NCBI GenBank assembly: GCA_900113995.1
Contig: FORK01000004.1
Span: forward strand, 1-64,000
Source of the DNA: Ruminococcaceae bacterium D5
Lineage (GTDB): Bacteria; Bacillota; Clostridia; Oscillospirales; Ruminococcaceae
Length of the DNA: 64,000 nt
Direction of reading: 5' to 3'
In this document: positions 34,579 through 43,870 of the stretch, piece after piece
Layout of the letters: each line of letters begins with the position of its first letter
Position numbering within the stretch: the stretch's first letter is position 1
Notes under the pieces: generated by a model
The model's input: only the letters and a program-made list of their open reading frames with translations
Told to the model about the DNA's origin: nothing
Databases searched by the model: none
Translations under genes and position numbers: made by a program

Positions 34579-34790
34579 TTTTTGTTCCTCCCGGTAAGGC
34601 TGCTGTAAAATAGCCGTTTTAAGACAGTTTCCGCCTCTTGGCGTCCCTGCGGATACCCATATTCCAGCCGCCGCACAATCGCATCTTCCCGCCCTGAACA
34701 ACCACGCATGGTGCGGCATGATCCGCTGCAAGCCGATGGACAGTCAGAGAAAACGGAGAAAATATCGTCCGGCCCGCGCGGGACAGCGGC

Positions 34791-34961
34791 CAGAATACAA
34801 GCCGCGCAGGGCGGCGCTTCTTCCTCAGCCTTGAAGTGGCCGGCGGTCAGAGTATAAGCCGCACAGAGCGGCACGGCCCTCCCGGCCCTGAATCGGGGCG
34901 GCGGTCAGAATATAAGCCGCACAGGGCGGCGCTTCTTCCTCAGCCTTGAAGCGGCCGGCGG
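34791..34961. repeat. Tandem repeat, three copies of a 57-bp unit
   Basis: Units begin at 34791, 34848 and 34905 with CAGAATACAAGCC, CAGAGTATAAGCC and CAGAATATAAGCC. Copies one and three share almost the whole unit (GCAGGGCGGCGCTTCTTCCT then CAGCCTTGAAG); the middle one is more diverged. 57 is a multiple of three but no gene with a start covers it. It lies between yigZ and rpmE. Confidence 0.85.
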
Positions 34962-34996
34962 CCGGAAACGCCTCTTTGTCAAGCGCAGGGATACCG

Positions 34997-35029
34997 AAAA
35001 GGCGGCGCCAGAATGACGCCGCCTTTTTT
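34997..35029. terminator. Bidirectional terminator after rpmE
   Basis: AAAAGGCGGCG CCAGAATGA CGCCGCCTTTTTT: a seven-pair GC stem with A and T runs on both sides, immediately downstream of rpmE (leftward). Confidence 0.9.
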
Positions 35030-35039
35030 GGCACAAACC

Positions 35040-35243
35040 TTACTTATTAAGACCGAAGCGCTTGTTGAAACGATCAACACGACCGCCGCTGTCAACCAGC
35101 TTCTGTCTGCCGGTGAAGAAAGGATGACACTTGGAGCAGATTTCCACTCTGATATCCTTCTTGGTCGAACCGGTCTCGATCACCTCGCCACACGCGCAGC
35201 GGATGGTCGTAGGCTCGTACTTGGGATGAATTCCCTCTTTCAT
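35040..35243 (-). CDS. rpmE: 50S ribosomal protein L31, zinc-binding type
   Basis: 67 residues from ATG at 35243, behind AGAGGTGACAAGC. Seen: [20 protein letters not shown] with the CxC pair (C16, C18) and [15 protein letters not shown] with CxxC (C37, C40), the four zinc ligands of the C+ form, and the conserved [12 protein letters not shown] end. Single gene with its own terminator. Confidence 0.97.
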   Translation of the reverse strand: MKEGIHPKYEPTTIRCACGEVIETGSTKKDIRVEICSKCHPFFTGRQKLVDSGGRVDRFNKRFGLNK

Positions 35244-35366
35244 GCTTGTCACCTCTTTCTGAATCCTGTTACAAATGCGTTTATTATAATATCATAAGGC
35301 CGACGGAAATGCAAGTCCTTTTTCGGGCAAAGCAAAATTTTCCCGACCCCCTTCGTTTTGCGCTGT

Positions 35367-37085
35367 TTACAGCCCCAGCAGCTTCTCCACCTCGTCCTGC
35401 AGCTCGCCGCAGAGAGCCTTCGCCGCATCGGCACAGCTGCCTTTGACCATATAATAGACTTTGAGCTTTGGTTCGGTGCCGGAAGGACGGATCACAACCG
35501 TCGCCCCGTTTTCAAGGGACAGCGACAGCACATCGGAAGCAGGCAGCCCAATCGGCTCGCGCGCCTCCCCTTTTACCCGAATCCCGGCCCGGTAGTCGCA
35601 GTAACCCGCGACAGGATGCGCGCCAAGCGCCTTGGGCGGCGCGGCGAAAAGGCCGTCCATCAGTGCGGCCATCTTCTTCATGCCGTCCGAGCCTGCAAAG
35701 GCGGTGCTGGTAACATGGTTGTAGAAGCACCCGAATTTCTCATAGATCGCGTCGAGCGCGTCAAGCAGGGTGCGGCCGGAAAGCTTGTGATAGGACGCCA
35801 TCTCAGCGACCAGCATGGCGGCAACCACTGCGTCCTTGTCCCGGACGTAGGGTCCGGCAAGGTAGCCGCAGCTTTCCTCAAAGCCAAAGACGAAGCGCTT
35901 CACCTCGCCCTTTGACTCGAGGCGGGCGATCTGATCGCCGATATATTTGAAGCCGGTGAGCACATTGACCATCTCAATGCCGTAGTTCGCGGCAACAAGA
36001 TCGGCCAAGGTGGTCGAGACAATGGATTTGACCGCGACCGGGTTCTGCGGCATCGTTCCCCGCTCGGTACGGGCGCGGCCGATATAATCGAGAAGCAGAA
36101 CTCCGACCTCGTTGCCGGTCAGCAGGGTGTAGCTTCCATCCCGGCGCACCGCCACGCCGAGCCGGTCGGCGTCGGGGTCGGTGCCGATCAGCAGATCGGC
36201 ACCGCTCTTCTCCGCATAGGACAGGCCCAGAGCCATCGCCTCCCGAAGCTCCGGATTCGGATAGGAGCAGGTCGGAAAATTGCCGTCAGGCAGGAGCTGT
36301 TCCTCCACCAGCGTGAGGTTGGTGATTCCGATCTCTGAGAGGATATGCCGCACCGGCAGATTTCCGGTGCCGTTGAGAGGAGTATAAACAAGGGAAAGGC
36401 CCGCCCGTCCCGGAGCGTCAGGCACGCACCGGCAGGAAAGCACCTCCTGATAATACGCTTCGATCGCGTCCTCCCCGACCGGGACGATCATGCCGGAAGA
36501 AATCCCCTCCTCCAGAGAGATGCATCGAACTCCCTCAAAAACATCGGTCTGCTGAATATACGAGAGCACCTCGTCCGCCGATTCGGAGGTCATCTGGCAG
36601 CCGTCTGGGCCATAGGCCTTATAGCCGTTGTATTCAGCCGGGTTGTGGCTGGCTGTCACCATGACGCCCGCCGCACAGTGATAATACCGCACCGCCCAGG
36701 AAAGCATCGGGGTCGGCGCAAGGGTGGAATAGAGGTAAGCCCGAACCCCGTTGGCCGCTAAAACCCCTGCCGCCGCGTGGGCAAACAGCTCGGATTTGTT
36801 GCGGCTGTCGTAGGCGATGGCGGCCGCAGGGGCCTGCGGCCCCTCGTGATGCTTCAGAATGAATTCGGCCATTCCCTGAGTGGCCTGCCGCACCACATAA
36901 AGGTTCATCCGGTTGGTTCCCGCGCCGAGAATTCCGCGCAGGCCCGCCGTCCCAAAGGTCAGGTCCGTATAGAACCGCTCATAAATGCCCTTTTCGTCCC
37001 CTTCGATCCGCTCAAGCTCCGCGGTGAGATCTTGATCCTCCAGCGGGTAATCTTTCCACCGGCGATAGCGTTCCTGCACATCCAT
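35367..37085 (-). CDS. Phosphohexomutase (phosphoglucomutase/phosphomannomutase family)
   Basis: 572 residues, the long PgcA-type form. Seen: GTAGLRGILGAGTNRMN, the phosphoserine loop MVTASHNPAEYNGYKAYG, the metal loop IGTDPDADRLGVAVRRDG, the sugar loop FGFEESCGYLAGPYVRDKDA and the phosphate-binding VVIRPSGTEPKLKVYY. Interconverts hexose 1- and 6-phosphates, probably glucose, feeding glycogen or cell-wall sugars; a partner for malQ products. ATG at 37085 behind AAAGGAGG. Confidence 0.93.
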   Translation of the reverse strand: MDVQERYRRWKDYPLEDQDLTAELERIEGDEKGIYERFYTDLTFGTAGLRGILGAGTNRMNLYVVRQATQGMAEFILKHHEGPQAPAAAIAYDSRNKSELFAHAAAGVLAANGVRAYLYSTLAPTPMLSWAVRYYHCAAGVMVTASHNPAEYNGYKAYGPDGCQMTSESADEVLSYIQQTDVFEGVRCISLEEGISSGMIVPVGEDAIEAYYQEVLSCRCVPDAPGRAGLSLVYTPLNGTGNLPVRHILSEIGITNLTLVEEQLLPDGNFPTCSYPNPELREAMALGLSYAEKSGADLLIGTDPDADRLGVAVRRDGSYTLLTGNEVGVLLLDYIGRARTERGTMPQNPVAVKSIVSTTLADLVAANYGIEMVNVLTGFKYIGDQIARLESKGEVKRFVFGFEESCGYLAGPYVRDKDAVVAAMLVAEMASYHKLSGRTLLDALDAIYEKFGCFYNHVTSTAFAGSDGMKKMAALMDGLFAAPPKALGAHPVAGYCDYRAGIRVKGEAREPIGLPASDVLSLSLENGATVVIRPSGTEPKLKVYYMVKGSCADAAKALCGELQDEVEKLLGL

Positions 37086-37191
37086 CGTCCGAGCCTCCTT
37101 TACAATTTCTGTTTTCTATGATAATATTTTTCGAAGCCCACGTCAATCCAAAGACAGTCTTTCCCCTTTTCGAATATTTTTGCGAAATCTC

Positions 37192-37220
37192 TTGCAATTC
37201 GGAAAAAAAGCTGATAGAAT
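37192..37220 (+). promoter_or_regulatory. Promoter of rpmB
   Basis: TTGCAA (37192-37197), a 17-base spacer and TAGAAT (37215-37220), about 50 bases upstream of the rpmB start. Confidence 0.75.
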
Positions 37221-37275
37221 ATTGCTGTTGTCCTATTTGGAATTATATTGCCGCTCATAAAGGAGGTGCAGACAG

Positions 37276-37464
37276 ATGGCGAAATGCGATATCTGCGGTA
37301 AGGGCGTGACCTTTGGAATCAAGGTTTCTCACTCGCACAGACGGTCCAACAGAGCGTGGAAACCCAACGTCAAACGTGTTAAGGTGATCCAGAACGGTAC
37401 CCCTTGTCACGTTTACGCCTGCACCCGCTGCTTGCGTTCCGGCAAGGTCACTCGTGCGGTCTAA
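37276..37464 (+). CDS. rpmB: 50S ribosomal protein L28
   Basis: 62 residues behind AAAGGAGGTGCAGAC. Seen: MAKCDICGKGVTFGIKVSHS with a CxxC, RRSNRAWKPNVKRVKV and VYACTRCLRSGKVTRAV with the second CxxC, so a zinc-binding L28. Single gene between a clear promoter and a clear terminator. Confidence 0.97.
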   Translation: MAKCDICGKGVTFGIKVSHSHRRSNRAWKPNVKRVKVIQNGTPCHVYACTRCLRSGKVTRAV

Positions 37465-37490
37465 AAGATCTGCACAGCATTTGGAAATCG

Positions 37491-37519
37491 AAGGAGCCCG
37501 GCATAGCCGGGCTCCTTTC
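37491..37519 (+). terminator. Terminator of rpmB
   Basis: AAGGAGCCCGG CATAG CCGGGCTCCTTT: an 11-pair stem with a short T run, 27 bases after the stop. Confidence 0.85.
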
Positions 37520-37539
37520 GCATCTTCAGATAAAAACGC

Positions 37540-37620
37540 TCCGGCCCTCATCTCTTCGCAAGAGACAGCGCCGCCTTTTCACCCGCAAACGATGCGGTGG
37601 TGAGACAGCGGTCGGGGACC
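37540..37620 (-). repeat. Decayed copy of the cysK 3' end
   Basis: On the minus strand the region reads DRCLTTASFAG followed by bases matching those after the cysK stop (GGCGGCGCTGTCTCTTGCGA versus CGGCGGCACTGTCTTTTGCG). The true cysK end (37665-37745) reads [11 protein letters not shown]. So about 80 bp spanning the cysK stop were duplicated about 125 bp downstream and have since diverged. Not translated as part of any gene. Confidence 0.8.
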
Positions 37621-37700
37621 TCTTTCGCCTGACCCGCAAACCGCTCAACCATTTTATCGCGGACGGCGGTGCAGCTCTTCGCAAAAGACAGTGCCGCCGT

Positions 37701-38633
37701 TTAATCCGCAAACAGCGCGGTGGTGAGATAGCGGTCCCCAGTATCGGGCAGCAGGACTACAACCGTCTTTTTCTCGTTTTCAGGGCGGCGCGCCAGCTCG
37801 ATGGCGGCATGCACCGCGGCCCCGGAGGAGATTCCCACCAGCACGCCCTCGGAGCGGCCGATCTCTCTGCCGGTTTCAAAGGCTTCTGCGTTTCCCACTG
37901 TGATGACCTCATCGTAAATCCCGGTATCCAGCACCGCAGGGACAAATCCCGCCCCGATCCCCTGAATTTTATGGGATGCGGCTGTTCCTCCGCTCAAAAC
38001 CGGAGAAGCCGACGGCTCAACGGCAACGACCCGGATCGCCGGATTTCGGGATTTCAGGTAGCGCCCCACCCCGGTGATGGTTCCGCCGGTGCCGACGCCC
38101 GCCACAAAAAAGTCCACCCGACCGTCGGTATCCTCCCAGATTTCCGGACCGGTTGACCCTTCGTGTGCGGCGGGATTGGCCGGGTTGGTAAACTGGCCGG
38201 GGATAAAGCTTCCGGGAATCTCCCGTGCCAGCTCCTCCGCCCGGGCAATCGCCCCCTTCATCCCCTTAGCGCCCTCTGTCAGCACCAGCTCCGCGCCATA
38301 GGCCTTCATCAGCTGCCGGCGCTCAATGCTCATCGTTTCGGGCATCACAATGATGATGCGGTACCCCCGTGCTGCGGCCACCGCCGCAAGGCCGATGCCG
38401 GTATTTCCCGAGGTCGGCTCGATGATCACCGAGTCCTGTCCGAGCCTGCCCTCTTTCTCTGCATCGTCGATCATCGCCCGCGCAATCCGGTCCTTGACCG
38501 AGCCGGCCGGGTTAAAGTATTCCAGCTTGGCGAGGATGCGCGCCTTCAGGCCATGCATTTTTTCGATATGGGTCAGTTCCAGCAGCGGAGTCCTTCCGAT
38601 CAATTGGTCCGCGGCAGTATAAATTTTGCTCAT
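37701..38633 (-). CDS. cysK: Cysteine synthase A (O-acetylserine sulfhydrylase)
   Basis: 310 residues from ATG at 38633 behind GGAGGAATCAACA. Seen: [15 protein letters not shown] with PLP lysine K47, [34 protein letters not shown] phosphate-binding loop, and [12 protein letters not shown]. Makes L-cysteine from O-acetylserine and sulfide. It diverges from an Rrf2 regulator gene, with an operator-like palindrome just past its promoter, the known CymR/IscR arrangement for sulfur control. Confidence 0.96.
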   Translation of the reverse strand: MSKIYTAADQLIGRTPLLELTHIEKMHGLKARILAKLEYFNPAGSVKDRIARAMIDDAEKEGRLGQDSVIIEPTSGNTGIGLAAVAAARGYRIIIVMPETMSIERRQLMKAYGAELVLTEGAKGMKGAIARAEELAREIPGSFIPGQFTNPANPAAHEGSTGPEIWEDTDGRVDFFVAGVGTGGTITGVGRYLKSRNPAIRVVAVEPSASPVLSGGTAASHKIQGIGAGFVPAVLDTGIYDEVITVGNAEAFETGREIGRSEGVLVGISSGAAVHAAIELARRPENEKKTVVVLLPDTGDRYLTTALFAD

Positions 38634-38734
38634 TGTTGATTCCTCCATTTAATATCATTGTGCGGCCGGCAGAAATTTGCTGCTTTTTCCGCACCGACAT
38701 CGATCAGCGGGATGGACTCTGCTTTGCATCTAAA

Positions 38735-38758
38735 TTACCAACTTTCTTAGTAGGTTAA
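38735..38758. promoter_or_regulatory. Operator-like palindrome at the cysK start site
   Basis: On the plus strand TTACCAACT TTCTT AGTAGGTTAA is an imperfect palindrome lying directly downstream of the cysK -10, over the likely start. The half-site ACCTAC/GTAGGT also occurs at the promoter of the divergent Rrf2 gene (38832-38837 and 38850-38855). Probably bound by that regulator to repress cysK. Confidence 0.55.
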
Positions 38759-38763
38759 TAGGA

Positions 38764-38792
38764 ATTATATACCCAGCCGCCGCCCACGTCAA
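38764..38792 (-). promoter_or_regulatory. Promoter of cysK
   Basis: Minus strand TTGACG (38792-38787), 17-base spacer, TATAAT (38769-38764). Start near 38757, inside the palindrome. Confidence 0.85.
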
Positions 38793-38821
38793 GAGGGAAG
38801 GCAAAATTTTGGGACGACTGA

Positions 38822-38850
38822 TTGATTTCCCACCTACCCGGTTATATAAT
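38822..38850 (+). promoter_or_regulatory. Promoter of the Rrf2 (CymR/IscR-like) gene
   Basis: TTGATT (38822-38827), 17-base spacer, TATAAT (38845-38850). ACCTAC in the spacer and TAGGTT right after the -10 could be an autoregulatory operator. Confidence 0.8.
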
Positions 38851-38876
38851 AGGTTGTACGAAAAGGGGGCTTTCTG

Positions 38877-39308
38877 ATGATGATTTCGACAAAGGGGCGG
38901 TATGCCCTGCGTGTCATGGTGGATCTGGCCGAACACCAGGGGGAAGGCTATCTTCCTCTGAAGGAGATCGCCCAGCGGCAGGAAATTTCGGAGAAATATC
39001 TGGAAAGCATCCTGAAGGTTCTGGTTGCCCACAAGCTTTTGGCCGGACTGCGGGGCAAGGGCGGCGGATACCGCCTGACCCGGACGCCGGAGGAATACAC
39101 CGTCGGCAGCATTCTGCGGCTGACCGAGGGCAGTCTGGCTCCGGTAGCCTGTCTGGAGCAGGACTCCCCGGAGTGTCCCCGCACGGCAGGCTGCCGCACC
39201 CTGCCGATGTGGCGGAAGCTGGACGCGATGATCCGGGACTTTTTTGACGGAATTACCATCGCCGATCTGTCGGCTCCGGCACGGCCGGAGGACGGCGGTC
39301 TGATCTGA
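38877..39308 (+). CDS. Rrf2-family regulator, CymR/IscR-like
   Basis: 143 residues. Two adjacent ATGs (38877, 38880) follow AAAAGGGGGC. Seen: MISTKGRYALRVMVDLAEHQ, winged helix IAQRQEISEKYLESILKVL, wing RGKGGGYRLTRTPEEYTVGS, and ACLEQDSPECPRTAGC: three cysteines in the spacing region used by IscR for its iron-sulfur cluster. CymR of Bacillus lacks those cysteines and works with CysK, so the gene mixes features: IscR-type cysteines but CymR-type linkage to cysK. Either regulates cysteine or Fe-S genes. No isc or suf genes are nearby. Confidence 0.9.
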   Translation: MMISTKGRYALRVMVDLAEHQGEGYLPLKEIAQRQEISEKYLESILKVLVAHKLLAGLRGKGGGYRLTRTPEEYTVGSILRLTEGSLAPVACLEQDSPECPRTAGCRTLPMWRKLDAMIRDFFDGITIADLSAPARPEDGGLI

Positions 39309-39365
39309 AGGAGCAGCATTTTTCCGAAGGATGCGCCTTTTTCCGCGCTTTTTTTGGCAATCTGC

Positions 39366-39394
39366 TTGCGTTCGCAGCGCTTGGCCGATATAAT
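39366..39394 (+). promoter_or_regulatory. Promoter of valS
   Basis: TTGCGT (39366-39371), 17-base spacer, TATAAT (39389-39394). The start codon is only about 25 bases past the expected start site, so there is no room for a T-box leader. Confidence 0.8.
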
Positions 39395-39425
39395 GAGGGG
39401 TAGACTATAAAGGGAGGGAAACCCT

Positions 39426-42056
39426 ATGATACGCAAAACACTGGAAAAGACCTACGATCCCAAGCAGGTCGAGGACCGGATTTATCAGGGCTGGCTGGCC
39501 GGCAACTACTTTCATGCCGCGCCGAATCCTGAGAAAAAGCCGTTTACCATTGTGATTCCGCCGCCCAACATCACCGGGCAGCTCCACATGGGACACGCCC
39601 TTGACAACACCCTGCAGGATATTCTGATCCGCTACAAACGGATGCAGGGCTTTGAAGCTCTCTGGATGCCGGGCACCGATCACGCCTCGATTGCAACCGA
39701 GGCGAAGATTGTCAACGCGCTGCGGGAAGAGGGGGTTTCAAAGGCCGACATCGGCCGCGAGGAATTCCTGCGCCGCGCGTGGGACTGGCGCGCCAAGTAC
39801 GGCGGGCGGATCATCAACCAGCTTAAGAAGCTCGGCTCTTCCTGCGACTGGGAGCGGGAGCGCTTCACCCTCGACGAGGGGTGCAGCAAAGCGGTCACCG
39901 AGGTGTTCTGCCGCCTCTATGAAAAGGGCCTGATCTACCGCGGGGAGCGAATGATCAACTGGTGCCCCAACTGCAAGACCTCGATTTCGGATGCCGAGGT
40001 CGATTACCGGGAGAAGGCCGGCGCCTTCTGGCATATCCGCTACCCGCTCGCCGACGGATCGGGCGATCTGATCGTGGCCACCACCCGCCCCGAGACCATG
40101 CTCGGCGACACCGGCCTTGCGATCAACCCCGGCGATGAGGAACGCATCCATCTCGTCGGCAAAAAAGCGGTTCTGCCGCTGGTAAACCGCGAAATCCCGA
40201 TTGTGGCCGACGATTATGTGGAACTCGGCTTCGGCACCGGCGTGGTCAAGATGACCCCCGCCCACGACCCAAACGACTTTGAGGTCGGACAGCGCCAGGG
40301 CCTTGAAATTATCAACATCTTCAATGAAGACGGCACCGTCAATGAAAACGGCGGAAAATATGCCGGAATGGACCGTTTTGAGTGCCGCAAGGCGATTGTC
40401 CGCGATCTTGAGGAGCAGGGTTATCTGGTCAAGGTCGAGCCCTATACCCACAATGTGGGATGCTGCCAGCGCTGCGGCACCATTGTGGAACCCCGTCTCT
40501 CCACACAGTGGTTCGTCAAGATGAAGCCGCTTGCCGAGCCTGCCGTCCGGGCGGTCCGCAGGGGCGAAACCCGCTTTGTGCCCGAGCGGTTTGATCAGAC
40601 ATACTTCCATTTCATGGAGAATATCCGCGACTGGTGCATTTCCCGCCAGCTCTGGTGGGGACATGCGATTCCGGCGTGGTACTGTGAGGACTGCGGCGAG
40701 ATCACCGTTGCACGCGAGGAACCGAAAATCTGCTGCAAATGCGGCTCGGCCCGCCTGCGCCGCGATCCGGACACCCTTGATACCTGGTTTTCCTCCGCCC
40801 TTTGGCCCTTCTCGACGCTGGGCTGGCCGGAAAAGACCCCTGAGCTGAACTACTTCTTCCCCACCGACGTGCTGGTGACCGGCTACGATATTATCTTCTT
40901 CTGGGTCGCCCGGATGATTTTTTCCTCCATCGAGCAGATGGGCGAGGTTCCCTTCCGGGATGTGCTGATCCACGGCCTTGTCCGCGACGCGCAGGGGCGC
41001 AAGATGTCCAAGTCGCTCGGCAACGGCATCGATCCTCTCGAGGAGATCGAAAAGTACGGCGCCGATGCGCTGCGCCTGACGCTGGCCACCGGCAACGCAC
41101 CCGGAAACGACATGCGCTACTCGGATGAAAAGGTCAAGGCAAGCCGCAACTTCTGCAACAAGATCTGGAACGCGGCCCGCTTCATCCTGATGAACCTCGG
41201 CGACGAGGAAATTCCGAACGCCCTGCCCGGCGGTCTCACCGCCCCCGACAAGTGGGTGCTGCACGGATATAACCGGCTGGTGAAGGAAGTCACCGAGAAC
41301 ATCGAGAAATACGAACTGGGCATCGCGGTGCAGAAGCTCTACGATTTTATCTGGGATGTCTTTTGCGACTGGTATATCGAGCTGGCCAAGCCCCGCCTCA
41401 ACGCGGGCGGCGAACAGGCGCAGACAGCCCGTCAGGTACTGGTCTATGTCCTGACTCGGACCTTGGCGCTGCTGCATCCATTCATGCCGTTTATCACCGA
41501 GGAGATCTGGCAGACCCTGCCGCACGAGGGGGAAAGCCTGATGATCTCCCGGTGGCCGCAGTATGATCCCGCCCTTGAATTTGCGAAGGAGGCCGCCGAT
41601 TTCGAGATGGTGATGGCCGCGATCAAAGCGATCCGGATCGCGCGTTCCAACGCCGATGTGCCCCCGTCGCGCAAGGCGACCGTCTACCTCAAGAGCGAGC
41701 ATGCACAGCAGTTCCTCGACGCGGCGCCGTTCATCGAGCGTCTGGCCTTTGCCTCATCGGTCGTGGCCGTCGAAGAGGACTTTTCCATCGAGCACGCGGT
41801 GCACGTCGTCACCGACGACGCGAGAATCCTGCTGCCGATGGACGAGCTGATCGACCGGGACAAGGAGCTCGCCCGCCTGAACAAGGAGATGGCCTCCTGC
41901 GAACGGGAAATTGCCGCCGTCTCGGGAAGACTCGCCAACGAGGGCTTCGTGGCCAAGGCTCCTGCCAAGGTCATTGAGTCGGAGCGCCAGAAGCTGGAAA
42001 AAGCGACCGAAAGGATGGAGAAAATCCGCGAAAGTCTCGCCGCGCTGGGCGCATAA
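39426..42056 (+). CDS. valS: Valyl-tRNA synthetase
   Basis: 876 residues. Seen: the HIGH-type motif [20 protein letters not shown], the editing (CP1) domain with [17 protein letters not shown], the signature DGRKMSKS-type [19 protein letters not shown], zinc-binding [17 protein letters not shown] pairs in the inserted domain, and a C-terminal coiled coil ([20 protein letters not shown]). Charges tRNA-Val, a gene for which lies at 59105. ATG behind AGGGAGGGAAACC. Confidence 0.97.
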   Translation: MIRKTLEKTYDPKQVEDRIYQGWLAGNYFHAAPNPEKKPFTIVIPPPNITGQLHMGHALDNTLQDILIRYKRMQGFEALWMPGTDHASIATEAKIVNALREEGVSKADIGREEFLRRAWDWRAKYGGRIINQLKKLGSSCDWERERFTLDEGCSKAVTEVFCRLYEKGLIYRGERMINWCPNCKTSISDAEVDYREKAGAFWHIRYPLADGSGDLIVATTRPETMLGDTGLAINPGDEERIHLVGKKAVLPLVNREIPIVADDYVELGFGTGVVKMTPAHDPNDFEVGQRQGLEIINIFNEDGTVNENGGKYAGMDRFECRKAIVRDLEEQGYLVKVEPYTHNVGCCQRCGTIVEPRLSTQWFVKMKPLAEPAVRAVRRGETRFVPERFDQTYFHFMENIRDWCISRQLWWGHAIPAWYCEDCGEITVAREEPKICCKCGSARLRRDPDTLDTWFSSALWPFSTLGWPEKTPELNYFFPTDVLVTGYDIIFFWVARMIFSSIEQMGEVPFRDVLIHGLVRDAQGRKMSKSLGNGIDPLEEIEKYGADALRLTLATGNAPGNDMRYSDEKVKASRNFCNKIWNAARFILMNLGDEEIPNALPGGLTAPDKWVLHGYNRLVKEVTENIEKYELGIAVQKLYDFIWDVFCDWYIELAKPRLNAGGEQAQTARQVLVYVLTRTLALLHPFMPFITEEIWQTLPHEGESLMISRWPQYDPALEFAKEAADFEMVMAAIKAIRIARSNADVPPSRKATVYLKSEHAQQFLDAAPFIERLAFASSVVAVEEDFSIEHAVHVVTDDARILLPMDELIDRDKELARLNKEMASCEREIAAVSGRLANEGFVAKAPAKVIESERQKLEKATERMEKIRESLAALGA

Positions 42057-42099
42057 ATGGCAGAAAAACCCGTTCCTCCCTGCGCTGGGTGCATAAATG
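42042..42099 (+). repeat. Short duplication of the valS 3' end
   Basis: GCGCTGGGCGCATAAATG at the valS stop (42042-42059) recurs 40 bases on as GCGCTGGGTGCATAAATG (42082-42099), just before the terminator. Confidence 0.7.
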
Positions 42100-42135
42100 A
42101 AAGAGCCCGCCTTTCAAAGAAAAGGCGGGCTCTTT
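42100..42135 (+). terminator. Terminator of valS
   Basis: AAAGAGCCCGCCTTT CAAAGA AAAGGCGGGCTCTTT: a 15-pair stem. The T run is short (TTTG). Confidence 0.85.
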
Positions 42136-42277
42136 GTCCCGATGGAAGGATACTGCGAAGGTCCAAACCGCGGGCAGCGATGAAATATTTCCCTGGGGAG
42201 CAGAAAAAATGCTGTTTTTTGCCACTAAATAAAGGACCAGTGTGATTGCAGCCATCCCGCGAAAGGAGAGAAAGGAT

Positions 42278-43861
42278 ATGATGGACCCGCTGAAACGCAC
42301 CGCCGTACTCACCCTCTCGCTGCTGCTCGCCGCCTGTGCCCCGGCGCAGCGGCCCGCCTCCTCCACGGACGGGGCAGAGTCCGCCCTCCCCGCCCCCGCG
42401 GCGTCGGAATCCTCTGCCGCGCAGCCGCCGTCCGCCGAGGGCGCCGACCGGCTTTACCGGATTTACCGCGGGGAGCAAACCATTGTGATGGATGGGGACG
42501 GCAATCTTCTCCCTGACGAGGAAGCCTATACTCCGCTTTACGACCTGCTGACCGGCGCGGAAGCCTACCGTCTCCGCACAAAGAACGAGGACACCGGCGG
42601 GGATGACGAATACGGCAACCCGGTCGTGCAGCAGTACTGCTCCCTCTGTGACGCCAAGGGAACCCTTCTTTATGACTGGGAGCCGGTCACCTACCGCGCC
42701 GCCTTTTCGGGACTGCTGATCCGGCAGGACCCCCGCAGCTGGTGGAGCAATCCGTCCGAACTGGAGGGCTACTCCACCGCCCTCTGGAATCCCGCAACCG
42801 GTGAAACAGTAGCCGACGGAGTCGACTCGCTGCAGGAGATGGGCGACGGCAGCGTTCTGGCGCTCGATGTGACCGGACGCACCCTCGGGGTGCTTGACAG
42901 CAGCGGGAAGGTTCTCAGCGGCTTCCCCGCCCCGGCGGATTATTACTACCCCAATGCGAAATGGGGGATGATTTCCGCCGACGCCGGATACAATCCCTAC
43001 GGCCCCTACGATCCCGGCGGAAAGCCCTCCTCCGCGCTGCTGCTCGACCGGGATTTCAACATTCTGTTTGAATGCGAACAGCTCAACCTCGGCTTTTACG
43101 GACTCCGCGGGCCTTATGCCCTCTGGCACGACCATGGACGGACGGGGCTTCTGTCTCTGCCCAGTCTTACACGCCTCTACTCGATTTCCGAGGAGGAGGG
43201 AGACATTCAATATTTTGACGGGGAGCGGCTGATTCTGCGTACCGGAACACGAAACGATCCCCTCAATCCATGGCGCTGCTTTCTCTATGACCTTGAGGGA
43301 AATCTCCTGGCCGGGCCATATGAACAGCTTTCTCCGGAGGACGAATGGGAGGACCGCGATGCTCCGGCCGGGCGTTTTCTGGCCGGGAACGGCGGCACAC
43401 TTTCTCTGCTCGACCGGGACGGCGGCCTGATCACCTCGGCGGAGCTTCCGGGCCTGTGCTCCTTTTCCTCGCTCGGAGACGGCTATTATACCTACAATAT
43501 CGAGAGGACGGGCGATTCGCCCGATTCGTTTTCCACCCATTTGACGGGCCTGCTCGGCCCTGATTTCGAGGTGGTCCTCCCGGCGGAGCAGTATCAGTCC
43601 ATCTACCGGCTGACCGATTGGGCCGGACAGAGGTCCGCCCGCTATGACCTGCTCGAATGCGGCAGGGAGCTCCCCAATGGGGTCTGGCGCTTCGACCTGC
43701 TCACCCTCTCCGGCGAACCGGTTCTTGGGAACCTGTCCGTCATCGGGGATGCCGGTCCCGGACGCATCGCGGTGATCCGCGGAAGCTCGATGGGGCTGAT
43801 CGACTTTTCCGGCCGCTGGATCGCCCGCCGCTCAATCTATCAAGGCCTGCAAAACGATTAA
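42278..43861 (+). CDS. Lipoprotein of unknown function, beta-propeller-like
   Basis: 527 residues from ATG at 42278 behind GGAGAGAAAGG. Seen: a lipobox LLLAACAPAQ, a Ser/Ala/Pro-rich linker, then repeated short units around IVMDGDGNLL, LGVLDSSGKVLSGF, ALLLDRDFNILFE, TGLLSLPSLTRLY, CFLYDLEGNLLAG, LSLLDRDGGLITS and MGLIDFSGRWI. Each is a strand-turn-strand with D/S-x-G, as in WG-repeat or propeller proteins. Probably an extracytoplasmic sensor or binding protein; no enzyme motif. A PstS-like lipoprotein gene follows 10 bases on, so the pair is co-transcribed. Confidence 0.8.
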   Translation: MMDPLKRTAVLTLSLLLAACAPAQRPASSTDGAESALPAPAASESSAAQPPSAEGADRLYRIYRGEQTIVMDGDGNLLPDEEAYTPLYDLLTGAEAYRLRTKNEDTGGDDEYGNPVVQQYCSLCDAKGTLLYDWEPVTYRAAFSGLLIRQDPRSWWSNPSELEGYSTALWNPATGETVADGVDSLQEMGDGSVLALDVTGRTLGVLDSSGKVLSGFPAPADYYYPNAKWGMISADAGYNPYGPYDPGGKPSSALLLDRDFNILFECEQLNLGFYGLRGPYALWHDHGRTGLLSLPSLTRLYSISEEEGDIQYFDGERLILRTGTRNDPLNPWRCFLYDLEGNLLAGPYEQLSPEDEWEDRDAPAGRFLAGNGGTLSLLDRDGGLITSAELPGLCSFSSLGDGYYTYNIERTGDSPDSFSTHLTGLLGPDFEVVLPAEQYQSIYRLTDWAGQRSARYDLLECGRELPNGVWRFDLLTLSGEPVLGNLSVIGDAGPGRIAVIRGSSMGLIDFSGRWIARRSIYQGLQND

Positions 43862-43870
43862 GGAGGATTC

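Noticed and set aside
34579-35039. Possible short genes in the 57-bp repeat region
   Set aside because: Frames are open because the repeat length is a multiple of three; no starts with ribosome-binding sites and no family resemblance.
39309-39425. T-box leader for valS
   Set aside because: The -10 element is only about 30 bases from the start codon, leaving no room for a specifier stem and antiterminator.
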